From Manis javanica (lineage: Eukaryota; Chordata; Mammalia; Pholidota; Manidae), in the NCBI RefSeq assembly GCF_040802235.1, contig NC_133156.1, forward strand, positions 116,466,173-116,530,172: a DNA stretch of 64,000 nucleotides. The letters run 5' to 3'. Below are positions 1-10,994 of the stretch, piece by piece (the stretch's first letter is position 1; each line of letters begins with the position of its first letter). The notes beneath the pieces are model-generated. The model worked only from the letters and a program-made list of their open reading frames with translations. It did not search any database and had not been told where the DNA came from. The position numbers were made by a program, and so were the translations under genes.

Positions 1-79
1 AAATGGAACTATATATTTGGCTGAAAACAGTAACCTACTAATACAAAAACCTTTTCTTCTTTTAAAACTGGGGATTTCA

Positions 80-1397
80 TAAGAACAAACCCATAGATCA
101 ATGAACAAAATAGAGTCCAGATATAAACCCACACATACATGGTAAATTAATATATGATAAAGGAGCCATGAATATACAATGGAGGAGAAGACAGCCTCTT
201 CAATAACTGGTATTGGGAAAACTGGACAATTGCATCTAAGAGAATGAAACTGGATTACTGTCTTAACTCCTTACACAAAAGTAAACTCGAAAAGGATCAA
301 AGACCTAAATGTAAGTCATGAAACCATAAAACTCTTAGAAGAAAACATAGGCAAAACTCTCTTGAATATAAACATAAGCAACTTTTTCCTGAACACATCT
401 ACTTGGGCAAGGGAAACAAAAGCAAAAATGAACAAATGGGACTACATCAAACTAAAAATGTTCTGTACAGCAAAGGACACCATCAGTAGAACAAAAAGGC
501 ACCCTACAGTATGGAAGAATATGCTTGTAAATGACATATCTGATAAGGGGTTAACATCCAAATATATAAAGAACTCACATGCCTCAATACCCAAAAAATA
601 AATAACCCGATTAAAAAATGGGCAGAGGATCTGGACAGACACTTCTCCAAAGAAGAAATTCAGATGGCCAACAGGCACATGGAAAGAGGCTCCACATTGC
701 TAATCATCAGGGAAATGCAAATTAAAACCACAATGAGATATCACCTTACACCAGTTAGGATAGCCACTATCCAAATGAAAAGACATAGCAAATGCTGGCG
801 AGGATGCGGAGGAAAGGGAACTCTCCTACACTGTTGGTGGGAATGTAAATTGGTGCAACCATTATGGAAAGCAATATGGAGATTCCTCAAAAACCTAAAA
901 ATAGAAAAATCCATTTGACCCAGTAATTCCACTCCTAGGAATTTACCTGAAGAAAACAAGATCCCTAATTTGAAAAGACATATGCACCTTTATGTTTATT
1001 ACTGCATTATTTATAATAGCCAAGATATGGAAGCAACCTAAGTGTCCATCAATAGATGAATGGAAGATATGGTACATATACACCATGGAATATTATTCAG
1101 CCATAAAAAGAAAAGCAATCCCCCCATTTTCTACAACATGGATGGAACTATAGGGTATTATGCTTAGTGAAATAAACCAGGTAAAGACAGACACATACCA
1201 AATTATTAGACTTATTTGTGGAGTAGAAAAACAAAGCTGAACGAAGCAACAAATTAGCAGTAGGCTCATAGACACCAAGAAGAGACTAGTGGTTACCAAG
1301 GCAGAGGAGTTGGGGGAGTAGTCAATGTTGAACCACAGTGTTGAGTATTTGAAACTAACATAAGATTGTATATCAATGATACTTTAATAAAAAAAAC
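80..1397 (+). mobile_element. L1 3' fragment (ORF2 3' part and 3'UTR)
   Basis: ORF2 C-terminal sequence is recognisable in several broken frames (362-601, 664-918), then a 3'UTR and AATAAAAAAAA tail. A matching target-site duplication brackets it: CTGGGGATTTCA at 68-79 and CTGGGGCTTTCA at 1398-1409. The insertion is 5'-truncated and carries stops and small indels. Confidence 0.9.
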
Positions 1398-1409
1398 CTG
1401 GGGCTTTCA

Positions 1410-2559
1410 AATTTTTCAATCATATGCTATCAATGTAAAAAATTGATTTATAGGACTCATTGTTCAGGAATTGTGAATGTGTAAAGAATTATGGTTCTTT
1501 AAAGACACCAACATTTGCCTGGTATCATGGCTCCCCTCAAATTAATCCACCTTAATTGAAAACCTACGGCTATGGCCTGTCTGTTGCTACTACTGGGAAT
1601 CTTAGCTTTCATACAAACCTGCCTTTATTTTAAATGCAGTTTATTTATTTAAAAAAAGCACACACCTCAAACTAAATATCCAGTCCATATTTCTTTCCTA
1701 ACACAGGAGGCCTCTCTGAAGGTTTTTGTAGGATTACCACTTAATAGCAGCCAAGCCCAAAATAAACCCATGAGGGCTTTGCTAGGCAAATTCAATAGCA
1801 CAAAAAATACCAGTCCATGAGAGTTGGACTTAGCTTTTTCCCCCATTAGCCTCTTTTTGGAAACTGCTCCCCACCACCACCATTCCTTCATCTCCTAATT
1901 AGAAAGCTAATTAGGATCCCAAATTTAAATGCAAAATGGGAAGAGAGATCTGGTGCCCGGCCAGGATTCCTTTAACATAAATACTCTCCTTTCTCCTCTT
2001 CTGTTAGTGCTGTAAGCTGTGGGAAAAAGGGATCTGGGATGCAAGACTGATTGATGGGCTGGGGGGCAGCGTTTACCCTCAGCTGTCTGAAAGATCTGTT
2101 TCACACATTGCAAACCTGAAAAGATAAAATTTAAAAACAACAACATACCTTGGAAAAGAAACAAGTACCATGTAAGTCCAATTATTATTGCCACGGTGAC
2201 ATGAGGGGACATGAGATCGCCTCAAAAAGAGTTCCTGGTTCCACCCACACAACGTCCCAACAGTGCCAGGCAACTTCTTCGGTTACCAAGGCAACCAATT
2301 AGAAGTGCTTTTCCAACACTAACAGAAACCATCTTTTGAAGCGCTTCTATGAATCACATTGAATACTGATGATGCAAGCTTAAGTGATACATATTTTTCA
2401 AACATTAAAAAAAAAAGACACAACACCATATTGCCATAAAGAAATATTCGTTTGAGATTCCTCCTCTGAAATCTTGACTTGGAATAGATTTGTCGGTCTG
2501 GTTTTGTTTGTTTCCCTTTTGGATTCCCGCGGCCTCAAGTCCGAAGGCGATTTGTTTAA
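1410..2559. other. Noncoding stretch, nothing identified
   Basis: Mostly AT-rich single-copy-looking sequence left of the CpG island. If the island is the NIM1K promoter, this would be its first intron. The open frames here are short and lack family resemblance. A short A-rich run lies at about 2406-2417. Confidence 0.4.
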
Positions 2560-4000
2560 TTTCCAATTTGTCTGGATTGCACGGGTAAGAGCGTAGAATG
2601 CGGAGTGGCTCTCGCTGTGAAACGCGACGAGGAATGGGGTGGGGGAGGATGGGTCCCACAGAGAGCGCCCTTGTCTACTAACCTCTGCAGGGCGAAGACG
2701 CGGGCGGGGTGTTGGAGGGGGTCGGGAGCCTCCAGGAGGGAGGGAGGAGGAGGGAGGGAGAGGAGGGAAGAAAAACGTGCAGATGGCTGAGTCTTCGCTG
2801 CCCTTACTGGGGCTAGGAGCACCTTTCTCTGTCGCCTGGATCTCTCCATCGGCCGAGGGGCTGTGTCAGGCACACAAAAGCTGATCGGAAAAGGCAGTTT
2901 AAAGACGATCCTTTCCTGATCTATTGCCGTGGCCTGGAACTGCCAATATTCCTGGATGAAGAGACCTCCAGGAAGAGCAGACTAGGTTCTTCCCGAAGAG
3001 GCAGCTTCCTTCAGGGAGCGCCGCGGTGTGGGGTGTGGTGGGAGGTTTCATTCCCTGAACCACAGTCGCTGGCCGCCGTTCCTCCGCCTCCAGCCCTCGT
3101 CTCGCGGGTCCCCAGCCCGTTACAAACTCTCCAGATCTGGGCGCGGGCCTCTGCCCCCGCGCCCCAGGTGTGCGCCCGGGGCGCCCCTAATGCGTGCTGG
3201 GCTCCCGTGGGCGCGCGGCAGACACGGGGGGCGCGCACGGGGCGCGGGGACACAGGCACGGGCCCACGCGCGCCAGCTCACCCTCGCCCGCAGCCCCAAC
3301 GCCCTCTGGGGCGCAGCGACCCGCCAGGGAGGGGCGCCCCCGAGCAGCCCCTCAGCTTCCCCCGCCCCCAGGAGGCGCGTGTCCCTTTCCCCACCGGGTC
3401 GCGGGGAGGACCGGCGTCCTTCCCAGCCCTCCAGGTCAGCAGCCCGGAGGAGGAAGGGGCAAGCGGGGTGGGAGCGCTGGCGGTGAGCCCCGCGGCCCTC
3501 GCTTACCTTCCCGGCCGGCCGGGCTCGCGGGCTCCGAGGCGCGGCGCTCGGGGTTGGGGACGCGGGCTCCGGCGGCGCCTCGGAGGCTCCCCGAGGTGAC
3601 AGGGGTGGCCGAGCGGGCCCACAGCGGCCTGGCAAACCCCGCCCGCCGGCAGGGCCCAGGCTGCTCCGCGAGGACCCAATCCGGAGCGGGGGGCTGGCCC
3701 CGGGGAGGGGGCAGGGGGCCGGTCCCGCTCCGGGACGCGGGCCCGGACCTCGCAGGCGGGTTTCTATGGCAGCCAGGAGGGAGGCGAGCTCGCGGCGCGG
3801 GGACACCCGTCACAGGCAGGAGGGGGTCTGGCTCTGCCGCAGGGGGACCCCCTCCTAGAGCGTGGACACGAAGCAGCGACGCAGCAAAAGAGGGTTGATG
3901 CAGCTCCCAACTCACGCCTGCACTGAGCCGCCTCAGCCCCTTGATGAAAGCTTTCCGTGTCCTCGGGAGACCGCCACCCGGTAATCCTCCGACAGAACCG
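2560..4000. promoter_or_regulatory. CpG island, probable NIM1K promoter and noncoding exon 1
   Basis: G+C rises abruptly at about 2560, peaks between 3030 and 3900 with dense CpG, and falls by 4050. Minus-strand donor-like sites include GTAAGC at 3506-3501 and GTGAGT at 3915-3910. In human, the kinase gene NIM1K lies next downstream of ZNF131 in the same orientation, so this island is at the expected position for its start. No NIM1K coding sequence is in the window, so the assignment rests on gene order only. Long open frames here are GC-driven. Confidence 0.5.
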
Positions 4001-4254
4001 GCTTTCCCGCAAACCACCGCGACAGCTCCTTCGTGTGTGCCTGGTAGGGTTTAGGCTCTGCAGAAAGAAGTGCTAATGCCACCGTGCCCGCATACAAAAG
4101 GTCCAGCTGCTTTGGTGCCACTTAGGCAGTGGATCCCTAATCTCCTGCCTACTCCCCAGCTGTGACCCTCCGGCTAACCGTAAGTGACAAATATCTTTCC
4201 AGTTCACAAACAGGGAAGCCAAGTCACCGAAATGGGTGTAGAGCCGCGGATTCG

Positions 4255-4400
4255 GAATGCTACAGTATAGAGGTTATTTATGGAAATTCAAGTCTTTCGT
4301 TTTACAGAAGAGGAAACAGAGGAGGTCAGAGAAACAAGTTAACTTAGTAAAGGTCACGCAGCTGGTTATTGGCAAAGCCAAGGTTGGGCACCCTAAGTCA
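4255..4400 (-). repeat. MIR SINE fragment
   Basis: Contains the reverse complement of the MIR core: TTTTACAGAAGAGGAAACAG, then a decayed form of the 'aaggtcacacagctrgtaa' block. Heavily diverged, as expected for a mammalian-wide ancient SINE. Confidence 0.75.
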
Positions 4401-4617
4401 CAGCTCAGTGAGCTCTCTTCACTTCCTCATGCTCCCGGATCCTGTATTTATGACTGACAGGGCAATGTTTACAAACGCCCGTGTGCTGAGGAGAAAACTT
4501 AAGTTTAAAATTATTTTGTGGTAGAAATGAGGGCACCAAAAGATTCCTTTTTGGGTTTTTTTGTTTTTTCCTATTTGCCAGGTGCTGTTATAAATATATT
4601 CACAAAGAGTAACTGAT

Positions 4618-4770
4618 TAGTCCTCACAATAACCTTCTAGGTTAGGTACTCTTAGTACCATTCCTGTTTTGACAGATGAGGAAACTGAGGCCCAGAAAGG
4701 TTATATGACTTGCTCCAGGTCACACAGCTGTTCGACGCTGGTGCTGGCATTCAAACCGAGGCGGTTTGAC
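4618..4770 (-). repeat. MIR SINE fragment
   Basis: Reverse-complement MIR core is clear: GATGAGGAAACTGAGGC, then CCAGGTCACACAGCTG. It starts with the 'cctcacaataacc' block typical of the MIR 3' half. Confidence 0.85.
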
Positions 4771-4779
4771 TTCAGAGAC

Positions 4780-6060
4780 CAAGCTGTTCTTCCTTGCTAG
4801 CCCCCTCTTCTGCCTTTTTCTTTGTCTGATTACAGGGGCCAAGAACAGGAAGGGCAAGTAAGCAAACCTTGGACAGCTCCATGGACTGCACATTGAGACT
4901 GGCAAGAACTCAGAGGAACCTGGAATGATCGCCTCCTTGGTTTCTGAGTGGCCATCTGCTTGTATAGGATAAATAAATGTTCTCTGTGAGAAAGGGAGAC
5001 CATCTCCTTAAAAGACAACAAGATATTTTTAAAGAGTAACCTTTAAAATAGTACATGCCATCAGTTTTTCTTACTAAAGCAATAAAATACAGGATAAAAC
5101 TTTATGATTTTAAAAACATAAAATACTCTTTTGACATGACAATACACAGGCTAGGATTTCACAAGGAAACTGTGTAGAAACCAAAAGCCTCAAGCTCCGA
5201 ATCTGACAGACTCTCATGGGCTCTCCCATTATGTCCCTGTACAGTACCCTGTACAGCACCACAGAGCAAAAGGCTTAGAAGGATACTGAAGATTTCAGGC
5301 TATCACAGAAAAGGGAAACTTAAAACAGCATCAGAGACCACTTCCAAAGTCCACTGGCCACATTCGATTTCAGGAGCCCCCCTGCACCCCCTTTCTCTAG
5401 CAGCCAGGTTGCCAGGGCCTGCTTCCTTCCAAATCAGAATGCTTCCTTCATGCCTTCTCTTCCCTTCCCTTGTGAGTCCTGGGACTGATCCCCACACCCC
5501 CAGCCATATAGGACTGATTTTGCATTCAGTTACCTCTACTTGAAAAAAGTGCCTTTTTCTCCTAGAAAGGAACACTCAACAAGTTGATTATAATGTAAAT
5601 ATAGAGGTTAAAAATTCTTGTTGTGAATAGTGTTGGCAAATATTTTCAACATATTAAGTGAAAGCAAAAGTTACAAAACAGAATGGTACAAATTTGGATA
5701 TGTATGATTAGAAGGAAATACACCAAACATTAGAAATGTTTTTTGTCACCCGGTGGAATCACAGGTCACTTAAATAGTACTTTCCAGTATTTTTCGCATT
5801 TTCTACAATGGGCATATGTGTCCGAAAAATATTTTAATGCCAGAAAAATATTATTTCAAAAAAATTGATGAAACTGTTAGACCTATAAAGACAATGTAGG
5901 TAGTTCCATGGTTACTGGGGAGCTCCTTAAAATCCTGCTTCCTTGTGTTGGCAGTGAAGAAGCCAATTACATGTTTAGGAATAATCCCAGGTGATTCTAA
6001 TGCAACAAGTATTTGTTCTATGCTTTGACAAACATTGGAAGTAGCTGAAAGTTTGGAGTT
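4780..6060. other. Noncoding; old L1-like 3' end at about 5600-5830, rest unassigned
   Basis: At 5600-5830 the pattern 'aagtgaaagcaaaagttacaaaacagaatggtac...tttctacaatgggcatatgtg' resembles the tail of an ancient L1M or similar repeat. The flanking sequence shows no gene or clear repeat. A short fragment resembling MER5 occurs near 5915-5995. Confidence 0.4.
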
Positions 6061-6064
6061 TTGA

Positions 6065-6215
6065 ATAAAAAATCTACACCTTGACTTCTAGCTCTGCTGC
6101 TTACTAGCTATATGAATTTTTGTTTTTAAGCATCTTCTACCCTCAGTTTCCTCATCTGTAATCTGTAGTTGTGAGAATTAGTGAGATAACGCTTCTGGCA
6201 CAGAGTAAATGACAT
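6065..6215 (+). repeat. MIR SINE fragment
   Basis: Forward MIR order is visible: 'tctagctctgctgcttactagct', 'cctcagtttcctcatctgtaa', 'gtgagaattagtgagataa' and 'ctggcacagagtaaa'. Confidence 0.85.
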
Positions 6216-6219
6216 TCTC

Positions 6220-8400
6220 TTAACCTGGAGTCCATGGTTTTGGGTGGCTGGCAGGAGGCTCCCTCACTGAAAATGTGTGGAAGTATATCCTCTCATCACA
6301 ATCTCTAAGTAGCTGGGGTCCAAAGAAGGTCAGGACCTCTTCTAATAAGAGCATAATAAGTGGTACTATTATCATTATTGTAAGTTCTGAGGGGTCATTC
6401 CACATCTGGCACTGTTCTAGGGCACATAGGGACGTCCTACTCTCATTTTCTGGTCATTAAGTTACCCGGCACACGGCATCCCTACCGAATGTGAACCTGG
6501 GCTATTCATGGGGTTTTGCGTCTCCCACTCTTCTTTCTTCTTCCCTCTGGCTGGGATATTTGACAAATCTTGGGAATTAGTACTGAAGGGTAGAATCTGC
6601 AACCCAAAAGGCATACCCTGTTCCAGGGAAATTTGTTTTACTTATCCTGTTTGGGATCTGTGTGCTATCTGCATCTGAGAATTCATGTCTGTGAACAATT
6701 CGGAAAAATTTTCAGACAATATCTCTGAAATGACCCCTATGCCACGTTTGATCTTTCTTCAGGAATTCCAGTTGGAATTGTGAATGTCAGGCTTTCTCAT
6801 TCTATCTCATTTCTTTTCGCATGTTTTCTGGACTTTTACCTTCTTTTTATATTCTGAGTAATTTCTTCAGATCTGTCTTATATTTCACTAATTCTGTCTT
6901 GTGCTGTAATTGTCAGCTGTTTAACCTGCACACTGACTTTATAAACATTGACAATGCAAGTATAATTAACAAGAGGTGGAAGTATGAGAACACTAATTTC
7001 ATTCATTTACAGCAGGGATCAATTGACAGTTTAAACTTGAATCACTTACTTACAACTAGTAACTTATTAAAATCCTTTTTTCCTTACCTTTATAGGAATG
7101 TTTTAAGAACTAGTATTTCTTGCAGTAAAGAAACACTTATCTGAGATTCACCAGTTCATTCATCCATGGCAATCCTATTTTATTAAACAGTTCTCTCCCC
7201 ACTTCATCTTTCATGTGTGCGTAAAGATATTTGTATAATGTTAATAATTATTTCTGATTAATGGCTCTTGGGGTGGATTTTACTTTATTTTCTAAAATAT
7301 GTGAGTCTTTTATTTGGCCAGGTGTAACTTAAGAACAGCAAAATGGAAAAGAAAGAAGGTTGTTGTAAATTTCAGTGGTCGAGTGAGGGACCACTACCTC
7401 TCTCTCTGCCAGTCTGATTTAAATTGTTGATATTCTGGGTACTTTATTTAATTCACTTTAGATTTTCCTGCCTGATCATTTAGTCTAATGTTCAATATTG
7501 ACCTTTCTTCCTAAAGGCAAAATACAACAAATAGTGAAAAGAAGAAAAAGAAAAAACCAATTGTGATCTTGAAAAATTTTCATTACAAAAGTAATTTTCA
7601 TATAAAATTTGAGTTCCTGAGATTCTCACTATTGTTGCAACAAACTTTTCTTGAATACGTAGCCATGTATAGCAGCGAATGAAATATTTTCTTATAATTG
7701 ACATTTGGGTATTATGTACAATTAGATAATGAAGAACAGCTGAATGCTCTGGGCCCATCAATGCTTTAGCAAAATCATCTCTTATGAAAAGTTGTAAAAA
7801 TCAAATTTGAATCATTACCTTTGATTTTAGTCTGTAGTCTTTAAAAAGCACCTTTTCAACTGGACTGGGGTTCTGAGCCCATATTATCCCCTCCACTGTA
7901 TTTCCTAAATGTACTGATAGCTATTTCACAGTACGGCTATTCTCTAAAGCAGGTAGTCTCCCAGGTCCCTGAACCACAGTTAATGATCAGTCATTATCTT
8001 AAGTGAATTCATACATTGGCATTTACTTCCTAGCAGATATTAACTAACATTTTGTGTCTATGTATACTTGAGTTACACAGAGGAAGCACAAGTATTCCTA
8101 GTCAATTGTTACTATTTTCCTGTTTTTCATTTATTGTTCTCTAACATTTCTTGTTTTTGTGGCATTTTCATTTCACAAACATAAGTGACTAGTTACTGAG
8201 AAGTAGAATGTTCTTGCTTGATATTAAAAAATCCAAGAGTGTTGTCTCAGTCCAGTCCATCACATGAATGGTAAATAAACATGAACAATAGGTAATTGAT
8301 AAGATATTTTTAGGAGCACCTGGCTACAACTTTATCAAAGAAGAGACCATCAAACAGGTTCATTCCACTGGCTAATTGTCTGTGCTTCCCTGAAGTGCTC
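6220..8400. other. Noncoding stretch, nothing identified
   Basis: AT-rich sequence without splice-flanked coding potential, young repeats or RNA genes that I can recognise. The frames at 6821-7144 and 7492-7761 have no protein-family features and I regard them as chance. Confidence 0.4.
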
Positions 8401-8404
8401 TGTG

Positions 8405-8582
8405 GCAGTTGTTCTCCAAGTGTGGTTCCAGGACTAATAGTGTTGGAATTGACTGGAAACTTGTTAGAAATGCGATTTCTTGGGCCCTAACCCAGACCAA
8501 CTAAATCGGCAACTCTGGATCTGGGGTCCAGCAGTGTGTTTTACCAAAATCCTGATGCACAGTTAGTTGCAGAACCATGGCC
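8405..8582 (+). repeat. MER5-like hAT (Charlie) DNA transposon remnant
   Basis: Shows the MER5 layout: 'cagttgttctccaagtgtggtt...aacttgttagaaatgcgatttcttgggccc...ccagcagtgtgttttaccaaaatcctgatgcac...gcagaaccatgg', with imperfect terminal inverted ends (cagttgttct / agaaccatgg). Confidence 0.75.
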
Positions 8583-8931
8583 TACATATAGTCTCAGGAC
8601 AAGGGGAAGGCAAAGAGGTATCAGAAGACAATTTGCTGCATGTATCTTGCCAGCTTTTCTGATCTGTTCCATCCCAGACGCATCAAGGGCTGATATGTAT
8701 TCTGAAAAGAAAATGGGTTTTTAAACTATACTCTGTGCAATGCAACACTGTCATCCACAAGGACAGCTCATACAGAGGTAACTGTGTTTAGTGATCAGGA
8801 GTATGTCATCTGTATATAGAGTCAAGCTTCCTGGCTTCAGATACTGACTCCACCTTTTACTGTTTCTTATCTCCTCCAACACTTAGTTTCCTTCATTTAT
8901 TCTTACCTCATGAGATAAACTGAGGTTGAGG

Positions 8932-9990
8932 GAGAACATATTTGTAAATGACATTTCCGACGAGGGGTTAACATCCAAAATATATAAAGAACTTACACAC
9001 CTCAACACCCAAAAAGCAAATAACCCAATTAACAAATGGGCAGAGCATATGAAGAGACAGTTCTCCAAAGAAGAAATTCAGATGGCCAGCAGACACATAA
9101 AAAGATGCTCCACACAACTAATCAGGGAAATGCAAATTAAAACCACAATGAGATATCACCTCACACCAGTAAGGATGGCCAGCATCAAAAAAACTAAGAA
9201 CAACAAATGCTGGTGAGGATGCGGAAAAAGGGGAGCCCTCCTACACTGCTGGTGGGAATGTAAGCTAGTTCAACCATTGTGGAAAGTAATATGGAGGTTC
9301 CTTAAAAAACTAAAAATAGAAATACCAATTGACCCCAGAATCCCACTCCTTGGAATTTACCCAAAGAATACAACTTCTCAGATTCAAAAAGACATATGCA
9401 CCCTTATGTTTATCGCAGCCCTTTTTACAATAGCCAAGATATGGAAGCAACCTAAGTGTCCATCAGTAGATGAATGGATAAAGAAGATGTGGTACATATA
9501 CACAATGGAATATTATTCAGCCGTAAGAAAGAAAGAAATCCTACCATTTGCAACAATGTGGAATGGAGCCAGAGGACATTATGTTTAGTGAAATAAGCCA
9601 GGTGGAAAAAGACAAATGCCAAATGATTTCCCTCATTTGTGGAGTATAACAATGAAGCAAAACTGAAGGAACAAAATAGCAGCAGACTCAGAGACTCCAA
9701 GAATGAACTAGTGGTTACCAAAGGGGTAGGGCTGTGGGAGGGTGGATGGGGAGGGAGGGAGAAGGGGATTGAGGGGTATTATGTTTAGTACACATGGTGT
9801 GGGGGATCACGGGGAGAACAGTGTAGCACAGGGAAGGCACATAATGGATCTGTGGCATCTTTCTACACTGATGGACAGTGACTGCATTGGGGTATGGGTG
9901 GGGACTTGATAATATGGGTAAATGTAGTAACCACATTGTTTTTTGATGTGAAACCTTCATAAGAGTGTATGTATATCAATCATACCTTAA
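8932..9990 (+). mobile_element. L1 3' fragment, first of a head-to-tail pair
   Basis: 5'-truncated L1 with the ORF2 C-terminus in frames 8926-9216 and 9277-9588 (e.g. [18 protein letters not shown], then [10 protein letters not shown]). A G-rich 3'UTR and a CTTAATTAAAAAAAAAA tail at about 9977-10002 follow. Stops split ORF2. Confidence 0.92.
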
Positions 9991-10002
9991 TTAAAAAAAA
10001 AA

Positions 10003-10903
10003 GAAATTCAGATGGCCAACAGGTACATGAAAAGATGCTCCACATCACTATTCATCAGAGAGATGCAAATTAAAACCACATTGAGATATCACCTCACACC
10101 AGTAAGGATGGCTAATGTCCAAAAGACAAACAACAAATGCTGGCAAGGATATGGAGAAAGGAGAACCCTCCTACACTGCTGGTGGGAATGTAAATTAGTT
10201 CAACCATTGTGGAAAGCAGTATGGAGGTTCCTCAAATAACTAAAAATAGAAATACCATTTGACCTAGGAATTCCACTCCTAGGAATTTACCCTAAGAATG
10301 CAGGATCCCAGATTCAAAAAGACATATGCAACCCTGTGTTTATCCCAGCACTATTTACAATAGCCAAGAAATGGAAGCAACCTAAGTGCCCATAAGGAGA
10401 TGAATGGATAAAGAAGACGTGGTACCTACACAGAATGGAATATTATTCAGCCATAAGAAGAAAACAAATCCTACTATTCGCAACATGGATGGAGCTAGAG
10501 GGTATTATGCTCAGTGAAATAAGCCAAGTGGAGAAAGACAAGTACCAAATGATTTCACATCTATGGAGTGTAAGAACAAAGCAAAAACTGAAGGAACAAA
10601 ACAGCAGCAGACCCACAGAACCCAAGAATGGACTAACAGTTACCAAAGGGAAAGGGACTGAGGAGGGTGGGGGAGCAGGGGATTGATAATGGGATTAAGT
10701 GGCATTATGATTAGCACACATAATGTAGGGGGGCATGGGGAAGGCAGTATAGCACAGAGGAGAGAAGTAGTGGCTGTATACCATCTTACTATGCTGATGG
10801 ACAGTGACTGTAATGGGGTATGTGGTGAGGACTTGATAATAGGGGGAATCTAGTAACCACAATGTTGCTCATGTGATTGTATATTAATACCATAATAAAA
10901 AAA
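10003..10903 (+). mobile_element. L1 3' fragment, second of a head-to-tail pair
   Basis: Starts directly at the poly(A) of the preceding L1 with GAAATTCAGATGGCCAACAG, repeats the ORF2 3' end (10012-10239, 10435-10686) and 3'UTR, and ends CCATAATAAAAAAAG. An (AC)n run at about 10914-10936 follows. Confidence 0.92.
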
Positions 10904-10909
10904 GTTGCG

Positions 10910-10938
10910 CACGTGCACACACACACACATACACACAA
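10910..10938. repeat. (CA)n microsatellite
   Basis: Short CA-rich run (acgtgcacacacacacac) just after the L1 poly(A) tail; probably grew from the tail. Confidence 0.8.
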
Positions 10939-10994
10939 AATTGAGATTGAGATGATTAAATGTAAAGTGCTCAGCATATAACAACAGCTCAGCA

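Larger units (their letters stand above)
8835..10990 (+). repeat. MIR SINE split by L1 insertions (halves 8835-8931 and 10936-10990)
   Basis: The left half holds 'cctggcttcagatactgactccacc' and 'cacttagtttcc'; the right half continues with 'gattaaatgtaaagtgctcagc'. Nearly identical short sequences flank the break (AAACTGAGGTTGAG left, AAATTGAGATTGAG right), which fits a target-site duplication of the inserted L1 DNA. Confidence 0.7.

Noticed and set aside
3028..4017. Long open frames (up to 234 codons) on both strands in the CpG island
   Set aside because: Frames open in all directions at once, Ala/Gly/Pro/Arg-rich, no domain: the expected result of very high G+C.
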